Below are positions 33,940-43,449 of a stretch of DNA of 64,000 bases, piece after piece. The stretch is taken from positions 1-64,000 of the forward strand of contig JABDEK010000016.1 in the NCBI GenBank assembly GCA_013287135.1, read 5' to 3'. The notes under the pieces were generated by a model. That model was not told where the DNA came from. It did not search any database and saw only the letters and a list, made by a program, of their open reading frames with translations. The DNA comes from Acidobacteriota bacterium. Lineage in GTDB: Bacteria; Acidobacteriota; Terriglobia; Acidiferrales; UBA7541. The first letter of the stretch is position 1. Each line of letters starts with the position of its first letter. The position numbers and the translations under genes were made by a program.

Positions 33940-35166
33940 ATGCTTTCCCACGAAGCGGCCCGCGCAAAAGTGATTGAGGTTGTGAGCGCGCGTTCATCCG
34001 CGCCCGCAACTGAAACGATCGAATTCGTGAACGATCCGTCTCGGGCGCTCGGCCGCATCCTCGTTGAAAATGTGATTGCGGACCGCAACTATCCTCCCTT
34101 TGATCGTTCCACCCGTGACGGGTTTGCTGTCCGCGCTGCCGATGCCGCGAATCCCGGCGCGCGTCTGCGTTTGATCGGAGAAAGCCGCGCCGGCCGTGCT
34201 TTCGAGGGTCAAATGGAAACGGGCTCGTCGGTGCAGATCATGACGGGTGCGCCGTTACCGCGCGGAGCGAATGCAGTGGTCATGCTCGAAGATGCCCGCG
34301 TAGAGGGCGATTCGGTGGTCATCCAACACGCCGTTCGCCCCGGACAGCATTACGTTGTGGAAGGGCAGGAAACGCGCGCGGGGGAGAGCGTAATCAAGCG
34401 CGGAAAACGTCTCGGGTATGCCGAGCTCGCGATAGCCGCGCAAGTAGGCCGCTGCCAAGTGGAAGTCGCGAAGAAGCCACGCGTCGCAATCCTTTCCACT
34501 GGCGACGAAATAATTTCCGCAACTGATTCTCCACAGCGGTTTCAAATCCGCAATAGCAACAGCATTTCACTGGCCGCGCAAGTTTCGCTAGCGGGAGGCG
34601 AACCCGTCGTCTTGGGTGTCGCGCCTGACAACGTGCCGGAGCTTCGCGCTCAAATCGAACAGGCCCTGAAATCCGATATCGTAATTTTGACTGGCGGCGT
34701 GTCGGTAGGGAAATACGATCTAGTGGAACAAGTCCTGAAAGAGCTGCGCGTTGAATTTTTCTTTGACGCGATCGCCATTCGTCCCGGCCGCCCCGCCGTT
34801 TTTGGCGCGTGCAACAATACTCCCGTATTCGGCCTGCCCGGAAATCCAGTATCGACCATGGTGACGTTTGAATTGCTGGTGGTGCCGGCCATAGAAGCTA
34901 TGAGCGGACACACACCTGGTTCGCTGCATCTTTTCAAAGCTAAGCTCGTGCATCCACTTGACGAGAAACCGCCTCTCGCGCATTTTCTTCCAGCGCGAGT
35001 GAAGTGGCCTTCCGGCGAAGCCACCGTAGAAGCCTTGCATTGGGAAGGCTCAGGCGACATCGGATCAGTGGTCCGCGGGAATTGCTTTTTAGTGGTGCAT
35101 GAATGGAAGTTAAAGCTCGAAGCCGGCGAAATAGTCGATATCCTGCCGCGCCGCGGACTTTTTTAA
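33940..35166 (+). CDS. moeA: Molybdopterin molybdenumtransferase MoeA
   Basis: 408 residues from ATG 33940 (MLSHEAARAKV); the frame is open far upstream, but that part lies inside purA. It has the MoeA domains: the N-terminal segment with PFDRSTRDGFAVRA, SVQIMTGAPLPRGANAVVMLED, the MoCF-binding domain with STGDEI and GGVSVGKYD, and GLPGNPVSTMVTFE before the C-terminal beta domain. MoeA inserts molybdate into adenylylated molybdopterin. It is followed by moaC after a single base and begins a molybdenum-cofactor group. Confidence 0.95.
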   Translation: MLSHEAARAKVIEVVSARSSAPATETIEFVNDPSRALGRILVENVIADRNYPPFDRSTRDGFAVRAADAANPGARLRLIGESRAGRAFEGQMETGSSVQIMTGAPLPRGANAVVMLEDARVEGDSVVIQHAVRPGQHYVVEGQETRAGESVIKRGKRLGYAELAIAAQVGRCQVEVAKKPRVAILSTGDEIISATDSPQRFQIRNSNSISLAAQVSLAGGEPVVLGVAPDNVPELRAQIEQALKSDIVILTGGVSVGKYDLVEQVLKELRVEFFFDAIAIRPGRPAVFGACNNTPVFGLPGNPVSTMVTFELLVVPAIEAMSGHTPGSLHLFKAKLVHPLDEKPPLAHFLPARVKWPSGEATVEALHWEGSGDIGSVVRGNCFLVVHEWKLKLEAGEIVDILPRRGLF

Positions 35167-35167
35167 T

Positions 35168-35677
35168 ATGGCCAGGAAACGTGTTGCGAAGAAGAAACTT
35201 TCGCATTACGACCGAGCAGGCCGCGTACAAATGGTCGACGTGTCCGCCAAGCCCGCAACAGCGCGCAGGGCGGTGGCCCACGCGTTCGTTCGTATGCAGC
35301 GCGCGACAATGGCAAGCGTGCGCCGGCTGAAATCGCCGAAGGGAAATCCGCTGGAAATTGCGCGAATCGCCGGTATCCTGGCCGCCAAGCGAACTTCCGA
35401 GCTGATTCCACTTTGTCATCCCCTCGCGTTAACGCACGTAGATGTCACCGCAAAGCTATGCCAGAATGGAATCCAGGTGACATCGGAAGCCACCAGCACC
35501 GGCCCAACCGGGGTCGAGATGGAAGCGCTGGTAGCTGCTGCTGTCGCGTCACTGACGATTTACGATATGTGCAAAGCTCTGGAACGCAGCATGGAAATCA
35601 CGGAATTGTATCTGGTGAAGAAGTCGGGCGGACGCAGCGGTGACTACACCCGCGCGGGAAAACGTGTGAAGCGATGA
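35168..35677 (+). CDS. moaC: Cyclic pyranopterin monophosphate synthase MoaC
   Basis: 169 residues. MoaC forms cyclic pyranopterin monophosphate with MoaA in the first stage of molybdopterin synthesis. The active-site stretch LIPLCHPLALTHV and the catalytic Asp and Lys of IYDMCKALE are present, as is the KSGGRSG C-terminal tail. The first 12 residues are Lys/Arg rich, longer than usual. It starts one base after moeA and its stop overlaps the next start by four bases (ATGA), so translation is coupled across the group. No moaA gene is in the window. Confidence 0.95.
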   Translation: MARKRVAKKKLSHYDRAGRVQMVDVSAKPATARRAVAHAFVRMQRATMASVRRLKSPKGNPLEIARIAGILAAKRTSELIPLCHPLALTHVDVTAKLCQNGIQVTSEATSTGPTGVEMEALVAAAVASLTIYDMCKALERSMEITELYLVKKSGGRSGDYTRAGKRVKR

Positions 35678-36438
35678 CGCTCGGTAAAGATGTGAAAGTT
35701 CTGGTGGTCGATGATAACGCTCTGATCCTCGACCTCTTAATGAAGGGGCTGCTGCCGCACTGCGACGCGCGAGCGGCGGCGGACGGGGCCGACGCACTTC
35801 TGAAAATAGTGGATGATCCCCCGGACCTGGTGGTTTGCGATTACCGCATGCCGGGCCTCGACGGCCGCCAGCTTTACGAAAAACTTCGCACGCGCCAGCA
35901 GACCAAACAAATCCCGTTTATTTTTCTGGCCAGCCGCGGTGATATCGAAGAAAAACTCCGCCCCATTGTCGAAGGCGTGGAAGAATTCATCTCCAAGCCA
36001 TTTTTCATTAACGATGTGGTTCGGCGCACGAAGAAAGTTGTAGATCGTCTGCAGCTTGAAAAATTGCAGAAGCGCCAAGTGCGGCCCGGAGTAATTCAAG
36101 GCCGCTTGGAAGAAATGAGCATCATGGACTTGATGCAGTCGCTGGAAATGGGCCAGAAAACGTGTCAGCTAGGTATCCATCGAGGCGGGGAAACTTGCGA
36201 ACTGTTCTTTTCCTCCGGGCAATGCAAAGACGCGCGATTTGGGTCAGCAGAAGGCGAAGCGGCGGTGTTTCAGGCCGTGCGTTGGACCGATGGCGAATTC
36301 GAAATTGATTTCAACGTGGGGCCCACGCGCTCTACGATTTCTCGCACTACAACCGGCCTGCTGATGGAAGCCTTGCGCCTGATCGATGAAGAGCAGAATC
36401 AATCGGCCACGGAAGATCAGCGAGTAACCGAAGGATAG
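35674..36438 (+). CDS. Response regulator with a PATAN (DUF4388) output domain
   Basis: 254 residues. An N-terminal receiver domain has VVDDNALIL, the phosphoacceptor Asp in LVVCDYRMPGLDG and the Lys of FISKPF. The C-terminal part begins GVIQGRLEEMSIMDLMQSLEMGQKTCQL and continues with LFFSSGQCKDARFG and AVFQAVRWTDGEFEI, the DUF4388 or PATAN pattern seen in PatA-type regulators, GTPase regulators and motility proteins. It has no DNA-binding domain, so it acts by protein contacts. It overlaps moaC by four bases and lies 18 bases before mogA, an unexpected place for a signalling protein. Confidence 0.9.
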   Translation: MTLGKDVKVLVVDDNALILDLLMKGLLPHCDARAAADGADALLKIVDDPPDLVVCDYRMPGLDGRQLYEKLRTRQQTKQIPFIFLASRGDIEEKLRPIVEGVEEFISKPFFINDVVRRTKKVVDRLQLEKLQKRQVRPGVIQGRLEEMSIMDLMQSLEMGQKTCQLGIHRGGETCELFFSSGQCKDARFGSAEGEAAVFQAVRWTDGEFEIDFNVGPTRSTISRTTTGLLMEALRLIDEEQNQSATEDQRVTEG

Positions 36439-36456
36439 TTCGCCGCAAACCTCGCC

Positions 36457-36933
36457 ATGCGCGTTTCCGTGATTACCATCAGCGATTCCGTGAGCACCGG
36501 GAAATCCGAGGACCGCTCGGGTCCCGCCGTTGCGGCGCGTTGTAAGGAACTCGGCTGGGAAATTGTCTCCTCAAAGGTCTCACCAGACGACCATGCTGCA
36601 ATTCAAACGCTCCTGGAAGACATTTCCGACGCAACAGACGCCGACGTAATCCTTACAACCGGTGGAACAGGTGTGGGACCGCGCGACGTTACTCCGGAAG
36701 CCACAATGGCGGTCGCCGAAAGACTCATCCCTGGTTTCGGCGAGCACATGCGCACGGAGGGAGCCAAGAAAACTCCTCGCGCAATTTTATCGCGCGGTGT
36801 TGCCGGAATTCGCGGCACAACCATCATCATTAATCTCCCGGGGAGTCCTCGCGGTGCTGTCGAATCGCTCGACGCCATCGCTGAATTTCTCCCGCATTCA
36901 ATTTCAATTTTGCACGGCGCACGCCACGATTAA
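36457..36933 (+). CDS. mog: Molybdopterin adenylyltransferase MogA/MoaB
   Basis: 158 residues, MoCF-biosynthesis fold. [17 protein letters not shown] at the N-terminus, the signature [18 protein letters not shown] and the C-terminal [17 protein letters not shown] with an acidic pocket are those of MogA/MoaB. It adenylylates molybdopterin, preparing it for MoeA. It completes the moeA-moaC-regulator-mog group. No good hairpin follows; the promoter of the downstream kinase starts 28 bases after the stop. Confidence 0.93.
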   Translation: MRVSVITISDSVSTGKSEDRSGPAVAARCKELGWEIVSSKVSPDDHAAIQTLLEDISDATDADVILTTGGTGVGPRDVTPEATMAVAERLIPGFGEHMRTEGAKKTPRAILSRGVAGIRGTTIIINLPGSPRGAVESLDAIAEFLPHSISILHGARHD

Positions 36934-36960
36934 GAACTAGGCAAAACTCATTTGAGAACG

Positions 36961-36990
36961 TTGGCCCTTACAGGCCGCCTCACGTATAAT
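36961..36990 (+). promoter_or_regulatory. Candidate promoter of the Ser/Thr kinase gene
   Basis: TTGGCC (36961-36966), an 18-base spacer, then TATAAT (36985-36990). The ATG at 37001 begins ten bases after the -10 box, implying a leaderless or nearly leaderless mRNA. The -10 lies in the motif CGTATAATCCCGC shared with the YihY gene. Confidence 0.5.
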
Positions 36991-37000
36991 CCCGCGCGTA

Positions 37001-39664
37001 ATGCCGCTAGCTGCCGGAACCCGCTTAGGTCCCTACGAAATCATCGCGCCGATTGGCGCGGGTGGCATGGGTGAAGTTTACAGCGCGCGAGACACGCGTC
37101 TCGATCGTACTGTAGCGCTGAAAATTCTCCCACCACATTTGGCAGACGCACCGGAAGTGCGCCAGCGTTTTGAACGTGAAGCCCGCGCCGTCTCCAGCCT
37201 GAACCATCCAAACATTTGCGCGCTCTATGACATTGGCCGTCAGGACGGCACCGACTATTTGGTCATGGAGTACATCGAAGGCGAGACGCTCGCCAGGCGA
37301 CTCGAGCGTGGTCCCCTCGCACCGGTCGAACTTTCGCGCATAGCCATCCAAATTTGCGAAGCGTTGGAAAAAGCCCATCGCCAGGGAGTGATTCATCGCG
37401 ACTTGAAGCCCGGCAACGTGATGCTCACGAAGTCTGGCGCGAAGCTGCTCGATTTTGGCTTGGCCAAGGCGACTGCGCCAGTCGCTGTCGATCCCGCGTT
37501 GTCACCCACCATGAGTCAGCCATTACTAGGCAGCGGTCAAAACGCTGCGCTCACCACGCAAGGCACGATCGTCGGCACGCTGCAATATATGTCGCCCGAA
37601 CAACTCGATGGTGGGGAAGCGGACGCTCGAAGCGATATTTTTTCGTTCGGTGCGACGCTGTACGAAATGGCCACGGGGAAAAAAGCGTTTGAGGCGAAAA
37701 CGCAGGCGAGCCTGATTGCCGCAATTCTAAGAGAAGAGCCGCGGCCAATCAGCGATCTTCAGCCATTGTCGCAGCCCGCGCTTCAACGTATCGCCACGAC
37801 CTGCCTCTCCAAAGATCCGGACGACCGCTGGCAAAGCGCCGGCGATTTGAAGCGTGAGTTGCAATGGATTGCCGACGGAGGCTCGGCCGCAGGAATTCCC
37901 GCGCCGGTAGTGGCCCAGCGCAAGAGTCGCGTGCTAAGGTCTCAAATTTCGCTGATCTTGTTGGGAATTCTTGCAGCGTGTGCAATCGCCGCCGCAATTT
38001 TTTACGCGCGCCAAGCCGCCGGGCCGAGACCAGTCATTAATGCCGAGTGGACCCCACCTGACGGATTCGCATATGGAACGGTCGGCAAAGACAATCAGTT
38101 TGCGATTTCTCCGGACGGTGCTGCTATCGCCTTCGTAGCGGACGGGCAAGGCAAACAAATTATTTTCGTCCGTATGCTGAATTCCTCTACGGCCCAACCT
38201 TTGCAGGGCACCGACGGAGCCTCCTATCCTTTTTGGTCAGGTGACGGCCGAAATCTCGGCTTTTTCGCCGACGCAAAGCTGAAGCGTGTTCCGGCCGCAG
38301 GCGGAGTGGTGCAGATTCTTTGCGACGCCACTGCCGGCCGCGGCGGCACTTGGAATCAGGATGGGGTGATCGTATTCACGCCGGGGCTTAAGGAGGCGCT
38401 GTACAAAGTTCCGGAAAGCGGCGGGACTCCCGTACCAGTAACCGCGCCTAAGCAGTCAGCGGAATTACAGAGCCATCGCTGGCCTTCGTTTCTACCGGAT
38501 GGAAAGCACTTCTTGTTTACTACCGACGATAGTATCGCCGTTGGATCCTTGGATTCGACGGAAAGCCACGTAGTTCTGCAGACTAAATCTAACGCTACAT
38601 ATTCCAGTGGATACATTCTTTATATGACAGACGGCAACCTGGTGGCCCAGCCATTTGATCTGGGTCATCTCTCCGTCCGCGGTGTGCCGGTTCCTGTGGT
38701 GGCCCGCGTGGAATTTGCTAGGGGGAAGTCGTTGGGCAATTTTTCAGTGTCGCAAAACGGAACGCTGATTTATCAGCGCGACTTTACGCCCAAGCAACAG
38801 ATCATTTGGCTCGATCGCAACGGCGCCGAAGTATCCAAGCTGGGAGAGCCGGACTACTACTTTGGGGCGGCGCTTTCTCCCGACGGTCGCCAAATCCTAC
38901 TCACGCGCGGCCAGCCATCAAGCAAGCGCGATTTGTGGATCATGGACTCGCAACGTGGAACTCTCTCTCGTGCCACCTTCGACCCGGCCGGGATGATTCT
39001 CGGCATATGGTCTCCCGATGGCAAAGATTTCGCGGTTTCGGTCGCCAACGGTTATGAAATCCGCAGAACTGGGCTACAAGGAAGCGCCACAGAACAATTG
39101 TTCCCGCCAGATCAGGTTTCGAAATACCCCACCGATTGGACCGCGGATGGCCAAACGCTTATCCTCACGGTTCAAAACTCCAAGACAAATCAGGATGTCG
39201 AGACCTGGTCCGTTGTCGGTGAGCACAAACTCGTGCCACTGGTCCAGACGACTTCTAACGAATATGCCGGAAATCTCTCTGCGGATGGCCATTTCTTAAC
39301 CTATGCTTCGAACGAGACTGGTCGTCTGGAGCTTTATGTCACACAGTTTCCGGAAGGCAGACTAAAATGGCAGGTCTCCAGCCAGGGGCTAAGCGGCGGA
39401 GAACCCATTCGATTCTCAGCTTGGGGTCACGATGGCAAGACGTTGTATTACATCGACGGTAGCGGCGCCGTAATGGCCGTGCCGGTAGAGAGTCTGAATC
39501 CTTTTAAGGTGGGGGCGCCGCGCAAGATTTATTCAGCGAGTGCCGGGGTAGGCGAAATAACTGCGTCGCCGGACGGGAGACTGCTGATTATGACGCCCGT
39601 CGGAACGCAAACGGTCACGCCCGCATCGCTGGTCGTTAACTGGCCTTCCGCACTGAATAAATAG
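37001..39664 (+). CDS. Receptor-like Ser/Thr protein kinase with a C-terminal PD40 beta-propeller
   Basis: 887 residues. The kinase domain (about 12-290) has the Gly loop IGAGGMGEVY, the Lys of VALKIL, HRDLKPGNVML and DFGLAK, and a P+1 region with GTLQYMSPEQ; all catalytic residues are present. One membrane helix (LILLGILAACAIAAAIFYA, about 317-336) follows, then a large external part of about 550 residues. It contains repeated SPDG, SGDG, LPDGK and SADG turns of PD40/WD40-like (TolB-type) beta-propeller blades. This architecture is very common in Acidobacteriota. The propeller probably senses an extracellular ligand and the kinase signals inside. The target is unknown; it stands alone between the molybdenum-cofactor group and nuoA. 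Confidence 0.95.
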   Translation: MPLAAGTRLGPYEIIAPIGAGGMGEVYSARDTRLDRTVALKILPPHLADAPEVRQRFEREARAVSSLNHPNICALYDIGRQDGTDYLVMEYIEGETLARRLERGPLAPVELSRIAIQICEALEKAHRQGVIHRDLKPGNVMLTKSGAKLLDFGLAKATAPVAVDPALSPTMSQPLLGSGQNAALTTQGTIVGTLQYMSPEQLDGGEADARSDIFSFGATLYEMATGKKAFEAKTQASLIAAILREEPRPISDLQPLSQPALQRIATTCLSKDPDDRWQSAGDLKRELQWIADGGSAAGIPAPVVAQRKSRVLRSQISLILLGILAACAIAAAIFYARQAAGPRPVINAEWTPPDGFAYGTVGKDNQFAISPDGAAIAFVADGQGKQIIFVRMLNSSTAQPLQGTDGASYPFWSGDGRNLGFFADAKLKRVPAAGGVVQILCDATAGRGGTWNQDGVIVFTPGLKEALYKVPESGGTPVPVTAPKQSAELQSHRWPSFLPDGKHFLFTTDDSIAVGSLDSTESHVVLQTKSNATYSSGYILYMTDGNLVAQPFDLGHLSVRGVPVPVVARVEFARGKSLGNFSVSQNGTLIYQRDFTPKQQIIWLDRNGAEVSKLGEPDYYFGAALSPDGRQILLTRGQPSSKRDLWIMDSQRGTLSRATFDPAGMILGIWSPDGKDFAVSVANGYEIRRTGLQGSATEQLFPPDQVSKYPTDWTADGQTLILTVQNSKTNQDVETWSVVGEHKLVPLVQTTSNEYAGNLSADGHFLTYASNETGRLELYVTQFPEGRLKWQVSSQGLSGGEPIRFSAWGHDGKTLYYIDGSGAVMAVPVESLNPFKVGAPRKIYSASAGVGEITASPDGRLLIMTPVGTQTVTPASLVVNWPSALNK

Positions 39665-39745
39665 ACCGAGCCGCGTTGTTAAATTACTCCTGATGGCACT
39701 GGCTGGCTCTCGAATGGTGTGCTAGGATGCCGTCTTAATTCGGAG

Positions 39746-40105
39746 ATGCCGAGCCAATACATCCCGATTTTGATTTACGCACTCCTCGCCGCGGCTTTTC
39801 CCGCAGTCACACTGGTTATTTTCAAATATATTCGGCCGGAAATGCGCGCTACGGGCGCGAAGCTGGAGCCCTATGAGTGCGGCGTGCCGCCGGAAGGAAG
39901 CTCGCGCGGCCGTTATTCGGTGCGATTTTATATCGTGGCGATTTTGTTCGTCATATTTGACGTGGAAACCATATTTCTATTTCCTTGGGCGATAAGGTAC
40001 AGCCAGTTAGGCGCATACGGCTTGGTATCCATGCTTGTCTTCCTGGGCATCCTGCTAGTCGGCTACGTTTGGCTGTATCGCAAAGGCGCGCTGGATTGGG
40101 TGTAG
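39746..40105 (+). CDS. nuoA: NADH-quinone oxidoreductase subunit A
   Basis: 119 residues, three membrane helices. The conserved loop YECGVPPEGSSRGRY and FDVETIFLFPWA are the NuoA hallmarks. It helps anchor the peripheral arm near the quinone channel. ATG 39746 (MPSQYIPIL) is preferred over the frame's first codon at 39719; CGGAG lies directly before it. The expected nuoB gene is not next: nuoC follows after a 139-base gap that contains a possible promoter. Confidence 0.93.
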   Translation: MPSQYIPILIYALLAAAFPAVTLVIFKYIRPEMRATGAKLEPYECGVPPEGSSRGRYSVRFYIVAILFVIFDVETIFLFPWAIRYSQLGAYGLVSMLVFLGILLVGYVWLYRKGALDWV

Positions 40106-40163
40106 CGGGCGAATTCCGCCTGCGTAGGACAACGCGCTGCAACGCGTTTAAATCTCAACTCGT

Positions 40164-40192
40164 TTGACGCGGTTTTTTGGGGTGTGTTAAAA
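40164..40192 (+). promoter_or_regulatory. Candidate internal promoter between nuoA and nuoC
   Basis: TTGACG (40164-40169), a 17-base spacer, then TTAAAA (40187-40192). A start near 40199 would give about 45 bases of leader before nuoC. It occupies the site where nuoB normally lies. Confidence 0.4.
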
Positions 40193-40244
40193 AGGCGGGC
40201 TGCTCGCGGCTCTTGGAGAACGGCAGCTTGTTGAAACGGAATCG

Positions 40245-40982
40245 ATGGCCAACGACCCTTCGGAAAAAGATCCAGTTTCGAAACCGCCTGCATCTGGGGC
40301 GGAAGAAAAACCCATTGCGCAGAAGCCAGCGGAGCTTTCCCAAACCGCCGCGCCTGCCGACCCGCCTAAATCGTCGGATGCGCCGGCGCCGAAACCGCCG
40401 GCACCAGCGGCAACAACTCCCTCCGCACCCGCTGCTGCTCCGAAAGCCCCCGCGCCTCCCGCTAAGGAAGCGCCGCCAAAGCCTCTACCGCTCGACAATG
40501 AACTCGTGCAAAAGCTCAAGGCTCGTTTTGGCGATGCCATTCGCGAAGCCACCCTCGATCGCAAGCAGGCCATCGTCACAATTGCTGCCGATCAACTCCG
40601 CGAAATCTCGCGCTACTGCCGTGACGAAGAAAAGTTCGACATGCTGGTGGATCTAACTGCCGTGGATTGGCCCAAGCGCGAAAGAAGATTCGACGTAATC
40701 CTGATTTTGTATTCGTTCGCGAAAAATGAGCGTGTCCGCCTGAAAGCGCACGCCGGCGAGACCGAGCCAGTTCCCAGCGTCTGCGAAATCTGGCCCGCCG
40801 CGAATTGGCTCGAACGCGAATGCTACGACATGTTTGGAATCGTGTTCGAAGGCCATCCGGACCTGAAGCGTATTTTGATGCCCGACGAATGGCAAGGCTA
40901 TCCGCTGCGAAAGGATTACGACATTTTGAAGCAAGACACCGATTGGGTTCGCGAGAACCTGGGCATCGAGAGCGGCCAATAG
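40245..40982 (+). CDS. nuoC: NADH-quinone oxidoreductase subunit C with a Pro/Ala-rich extension
   Basis: 245 residues. The C-terminal 160 form the NuoC 30-kDa domain, ending [20 protein letters not shown], then [14 protein letters not shown], the family signature. The first 80 residues are a low-complexity Pro/Ala/Lys segment (such as [19 protein letters not shown]) absent from ordinary NuoC. NuoC joins NuoD in the quinone-reducing module. The extension may be a flexible tether. The gene ends two bases before nuoD. It is the paralogue of the partial gene at 63888-64000. Confidence 0.93.
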   Translation: MANDPSEKDPVSKPPASGAEEKPIAQKPAELSQTAAPADPPKSSDAPAPKPPAPAATTPSAPAAAPKAPAPPAKEAPPKPLPLDNELVQKLKARFGDAIREATLDRKQAIVTIAADQLREISRYCRDEEKFDMLVDLTAVDWPKRERRFDVILILYSFAKNERVRLKAHAGETEPVPSVCEIWPAANWLERECYDMFGIVFEGHPDLKRILMPDEWQGYPLRKDYDILKQDTDWVRENLGIESGQ

Positions 40983-40984
40983 AG

Positions 40985-42127
40985 ATGAGCGACCCGCGCG
41001 GCACCGAACCCTCCAACGTCAGCAGCACCGTCCTGGGAGCCGACGAAATCATTTTGAACATGGGTCCGCAGCATCCTTCGACGCATGGAGTCCTGCGCGT
41101 TAAGTTGAAGCTCGACGGCGAGCGCGTCGTGGATTCCGAATGCATCATCGGCTACCTGCACCGTGGCGTGGAGAAAATTGCGGAACATCGCAGCTATCAG
41201 CAGTTTGCGCCCTATGTGGACCGCATGGATTACGTTGCGGCGGTATCCAATGGCCTGGGCTATTGCGAGGCGGTGGAAAAATTACTGGGGACGGAAGCGC
41301 CCATACGCGCGCGCGTAGTTCGCACGATCCTCACCGAGCTTCAAAGAATCGCCAGCCACTTGCTCTGGCTCGGTACGCACGCTTTGGATATAGGCGCGCT
41401 CACTCCGGTCTTCTATTGCTTCCGCGAGCGCGAAGAAATTCTCAAAATCTTCGAGAAGTATTGCGGCGCACGCCTTACCACGCACGCATTCCGCATCGGC
41501 GGTCTGCAGTATGAAACCTACGACGGTTTCGAGCAGGATGTGAAACGCTTCTGCGAAGACTTCGACCACAAAATTGATGAGTATGAAACCCTGCTCACCG
41601 AAAATCGCATTTGGGTGGGCCGCACAAAAGGCGTCGGAATTCTTTCGGCCGCGGATGCCATCGCGTTGGGCGTTACCGGGCCTGTGTTGCGCGCCAGCGG
41701 TGTGAAGTGGGACCTTCGCAAGGCCATGCCCTACGCCGCCTACGACCAATATAAATTCGAGATCCCCATCCGCGAAACCGGCGACACCTTCGACCGTTAC
41801 GTCGTTCGCATGGAAGAAATGCGGCAATCGCGCCTGATTTGCCTGCAAGCAGCGGAAAGCATTCCGGCTGGCCCGATTATGGCGCGCATCGGAAAAGTTT
41901 TGAAGCCGCCGCCGGGCGAAGTGTACCACTCAATCGAAGCGCCCAAAGGCGAGCTCGGTTATTACATCGTGAGCGACGGCACCACGCAGCCCTATCGCGT
42001 TCGTGTGCGTCCTCCGTCTTTTATTAATTTGCAGGCGTTCGACAAAATGGCGCGCGGCTCGCTCGTAGCCGACGTCGTCGCCATCATCGGAACCATCGAC
42101 ATCGTGCTCGGGGAAGTGGACCGCTAA
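40985..42127 (+). CDS. nuoD: NADH-quinone oxidoreductase subunit D
   Basis: 380 residues from ATG 40985; codons upstream in frame lie inside nuoC. The family start [16 protein letters not shown], the quinone-site His, GYLHRGVEK and DRMDY segments, and the end [20 protein letters not shown] are intact. NuoD, the 49-kDa subunit, forms the quinone pocket with NuoB. The Cys pairs that bind nickel in related hydrogenases are absent. The stop overlaps nuoH by one base (TAATG). It is a diverged paralogue of the nuoD at 62654-63856. Confidence 0.95.
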   Translation: MSDPRGTEPSNVSSTVLGADEIILNMGPQHPSTHGVLRVKLKLDGERVVDSECIIGYLHRGVEKIAEHRSYQQFAPYVDRMDYVAAVSNGLGYCEAVEKLLGTEAPIRARVVRTILTELQRIASHLLWLGTHALDIGALTPVFYCFREREEILKIFEKYCGARLTTHAFRIGGLQYETYDGFEQDVKRFCEDFDHKIDEYETLLTENRIWVGRTKGVGILSAADAIALGVTGPVLRASGVKWDLRKAMPYAAYDQYKFEIPIRETGDTFDRYVVRMEEMRQSRLICLQAAESIPAGPIMARIGKVLKPPPGEVYHSIEAPKGELGYYIVSDGTTQPYRVRVRPPSFINLQAFDKMARGSLVADVVAIIGTIDIVLGEVDR

Positions 42128-43449
42128 TGAGCCATCTGCTTCCACCGTCGATCCTGCGGCTCGTTTTGCCTGTGTTTTACGCCGTGGTGATCGTCGCGGT
42201 TCTGCCGCTGCTTGCCGGTTACATCGTCCTAGTGGAACGGAAAGTTATGGCGGACATGCAAGCGCGTCTCGGCCCCATGCGAGTTGGCCCGCATGGATTG
42301 TTGCAGCCCATCGCCGATGCCGTGAAATTGCTTCTGAAAGAAGACATCATTCCCGACAAAGCCGACCGGCTTTTGTTTTGGCTCGCCCCGCTCGTAAGCG
42401 TCACCATGGCTTTGCTGGCGTACGCCGCGCTTCCCATTGGTCCGGCGTTTCAGATTGCGGATTTGAACATCGGCCTGCTTTTCATTCTGGCAGTCAGCTC
42501 GCTGGGAATTTACGGCATCGTCCTCGGTGGATGGGCTTCCAACAGCCACTACTCCCTACTAGGCGCGTTGCGCAGCGCCGCGCAACTCGTCAGTTACGAA
42601 ACGGCTGCTGGGCTCGGATTGATTTCCGCTTTGCTACTGGCCGGCTCGCTTTCGATGAAAGACATCGTAATAGCGCAGTACGACCAGGGCATCTGGTTCA
42701 TTTTTTACGTTCCGATTGGTTTTTTTATTTATATGGTCGGCTCGATTGCGGAAACGAATCGCGCTCCCTTCGATTTGCCTGAAGCTGAATCGGAGTTGGT
42801 CGCCGGTTACATGACGGAATATAGCGGCTTTCGCTGGTCGCTCTATTTCCTGGCCGAATACGCGAACATGATTATCGTGGCCGGAATCGCCACCACGCTA
42901 TTTCTGGGCGGCTGGTTGCGGCCGTTCGCGAGTTCCCACACCGCTCTGCCCGGAACTTCCATCGAATTGCTGGATGCGTTGCCATCACTCCTGGTCCTCG
43001 GTGTCGCGCTGTACTGTTTCTATCTGGCGCCGAAACAGCCGGTGAAAATCCAAAAGATGGTAATGGCGATGGCTGGCGGTCTGTGTCTGATAATCGCCGG
43101 AGTTTTGGCTGGAGCGCTTTTTGCATCTCCGGCTGTTTTGCAAGGCATTCACGGAGCGTTCTGGTTCTTGGCCAAAGTCTTCACCTACATTTATTTCTTT
43201 TTGTGGTTCCGATTTACTTTTCCCAGATATCGTTTCGATCAATTGATGCGGCTGGGGTGGAGATTTCTGATTCCGCTGGCGCTTGTGAATTTGATCGCTA
43301 CTGCAACAGCCCTGCTGGCCACTCGCGAATGGGGCGGGAGCTTACTGCTCTATACGCTGCTGGCGGATGCTGTCACGCTCGCGGTGGCCATATTCCTGGC
43401 GAAGAATGACGAAGTCGATAGCGCAGTCCCCGTGATGGATGGTGAATAA
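42127..43449 (+). CDS. nuoH: NADH-quinone oxidoreductase subunit H
   Basis: 440 residues, eight membrane helices plus a longer C-terminus. Markers are ERKVMADMQARLGPMRVGPHGLLQPIADAVK, GIYGIVLGGWASNSHYSLLG, and AETNRAPFDLPEAESELVAGY, which form the quinone entry site with conserved Glu and Arg residues. The subunit links the membrane arm to the quinone module. In most operons nuoI follows; here nuoJ starts at the next base. It begins on the stop of nuoD (TAATG). Confidence 0.95.
   Translation: MSHLLPPSILRLVLPVFYAVVIVAVLPLLAGYIVLVERKVMADMQARLGPMRVGPHGLLQPIADAVKLLLKEDIIPDKADRLLFWLAPLVSVTMALLAYAALPIGPAFQIADLNIGLLFILAVSSLGIYGIVLGGWASNSHYSLLGALRSAAQLVSYETAAGLGLISALLLAGSLSMKDIVIAQYDQGIWFIFYVPIGFFIYMVGSIAETNRAPFDLPEAESELVAGYMTEYSGFRWSLYFLAEYANMIIVAGIATTLFLGGWLRPFASSHTALPGTSIELLDALPSLLVLGVALYCFYLAPKQPVKIQKMVMAMAGGLCLIIAGVLAGALFASPAVLQGIHGAFWFLAKVFTYIYFFLWFRFTFPRYRFDQLMRLGWRFLIPLALVNLIATATALLATREWGGSLLLYTLLADAVTLAVAIFLAKNDEVDSAVPVMDGE

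Noticed and set aside
40985-42127. NuoD as a NiFe-hydrogenase large subunit, given the missing NADH module
   Set aside because: The N- and C-terminal Cys pairs that bind nickel are absent and the sequence ends in the NuoD motif VLGEVDR.
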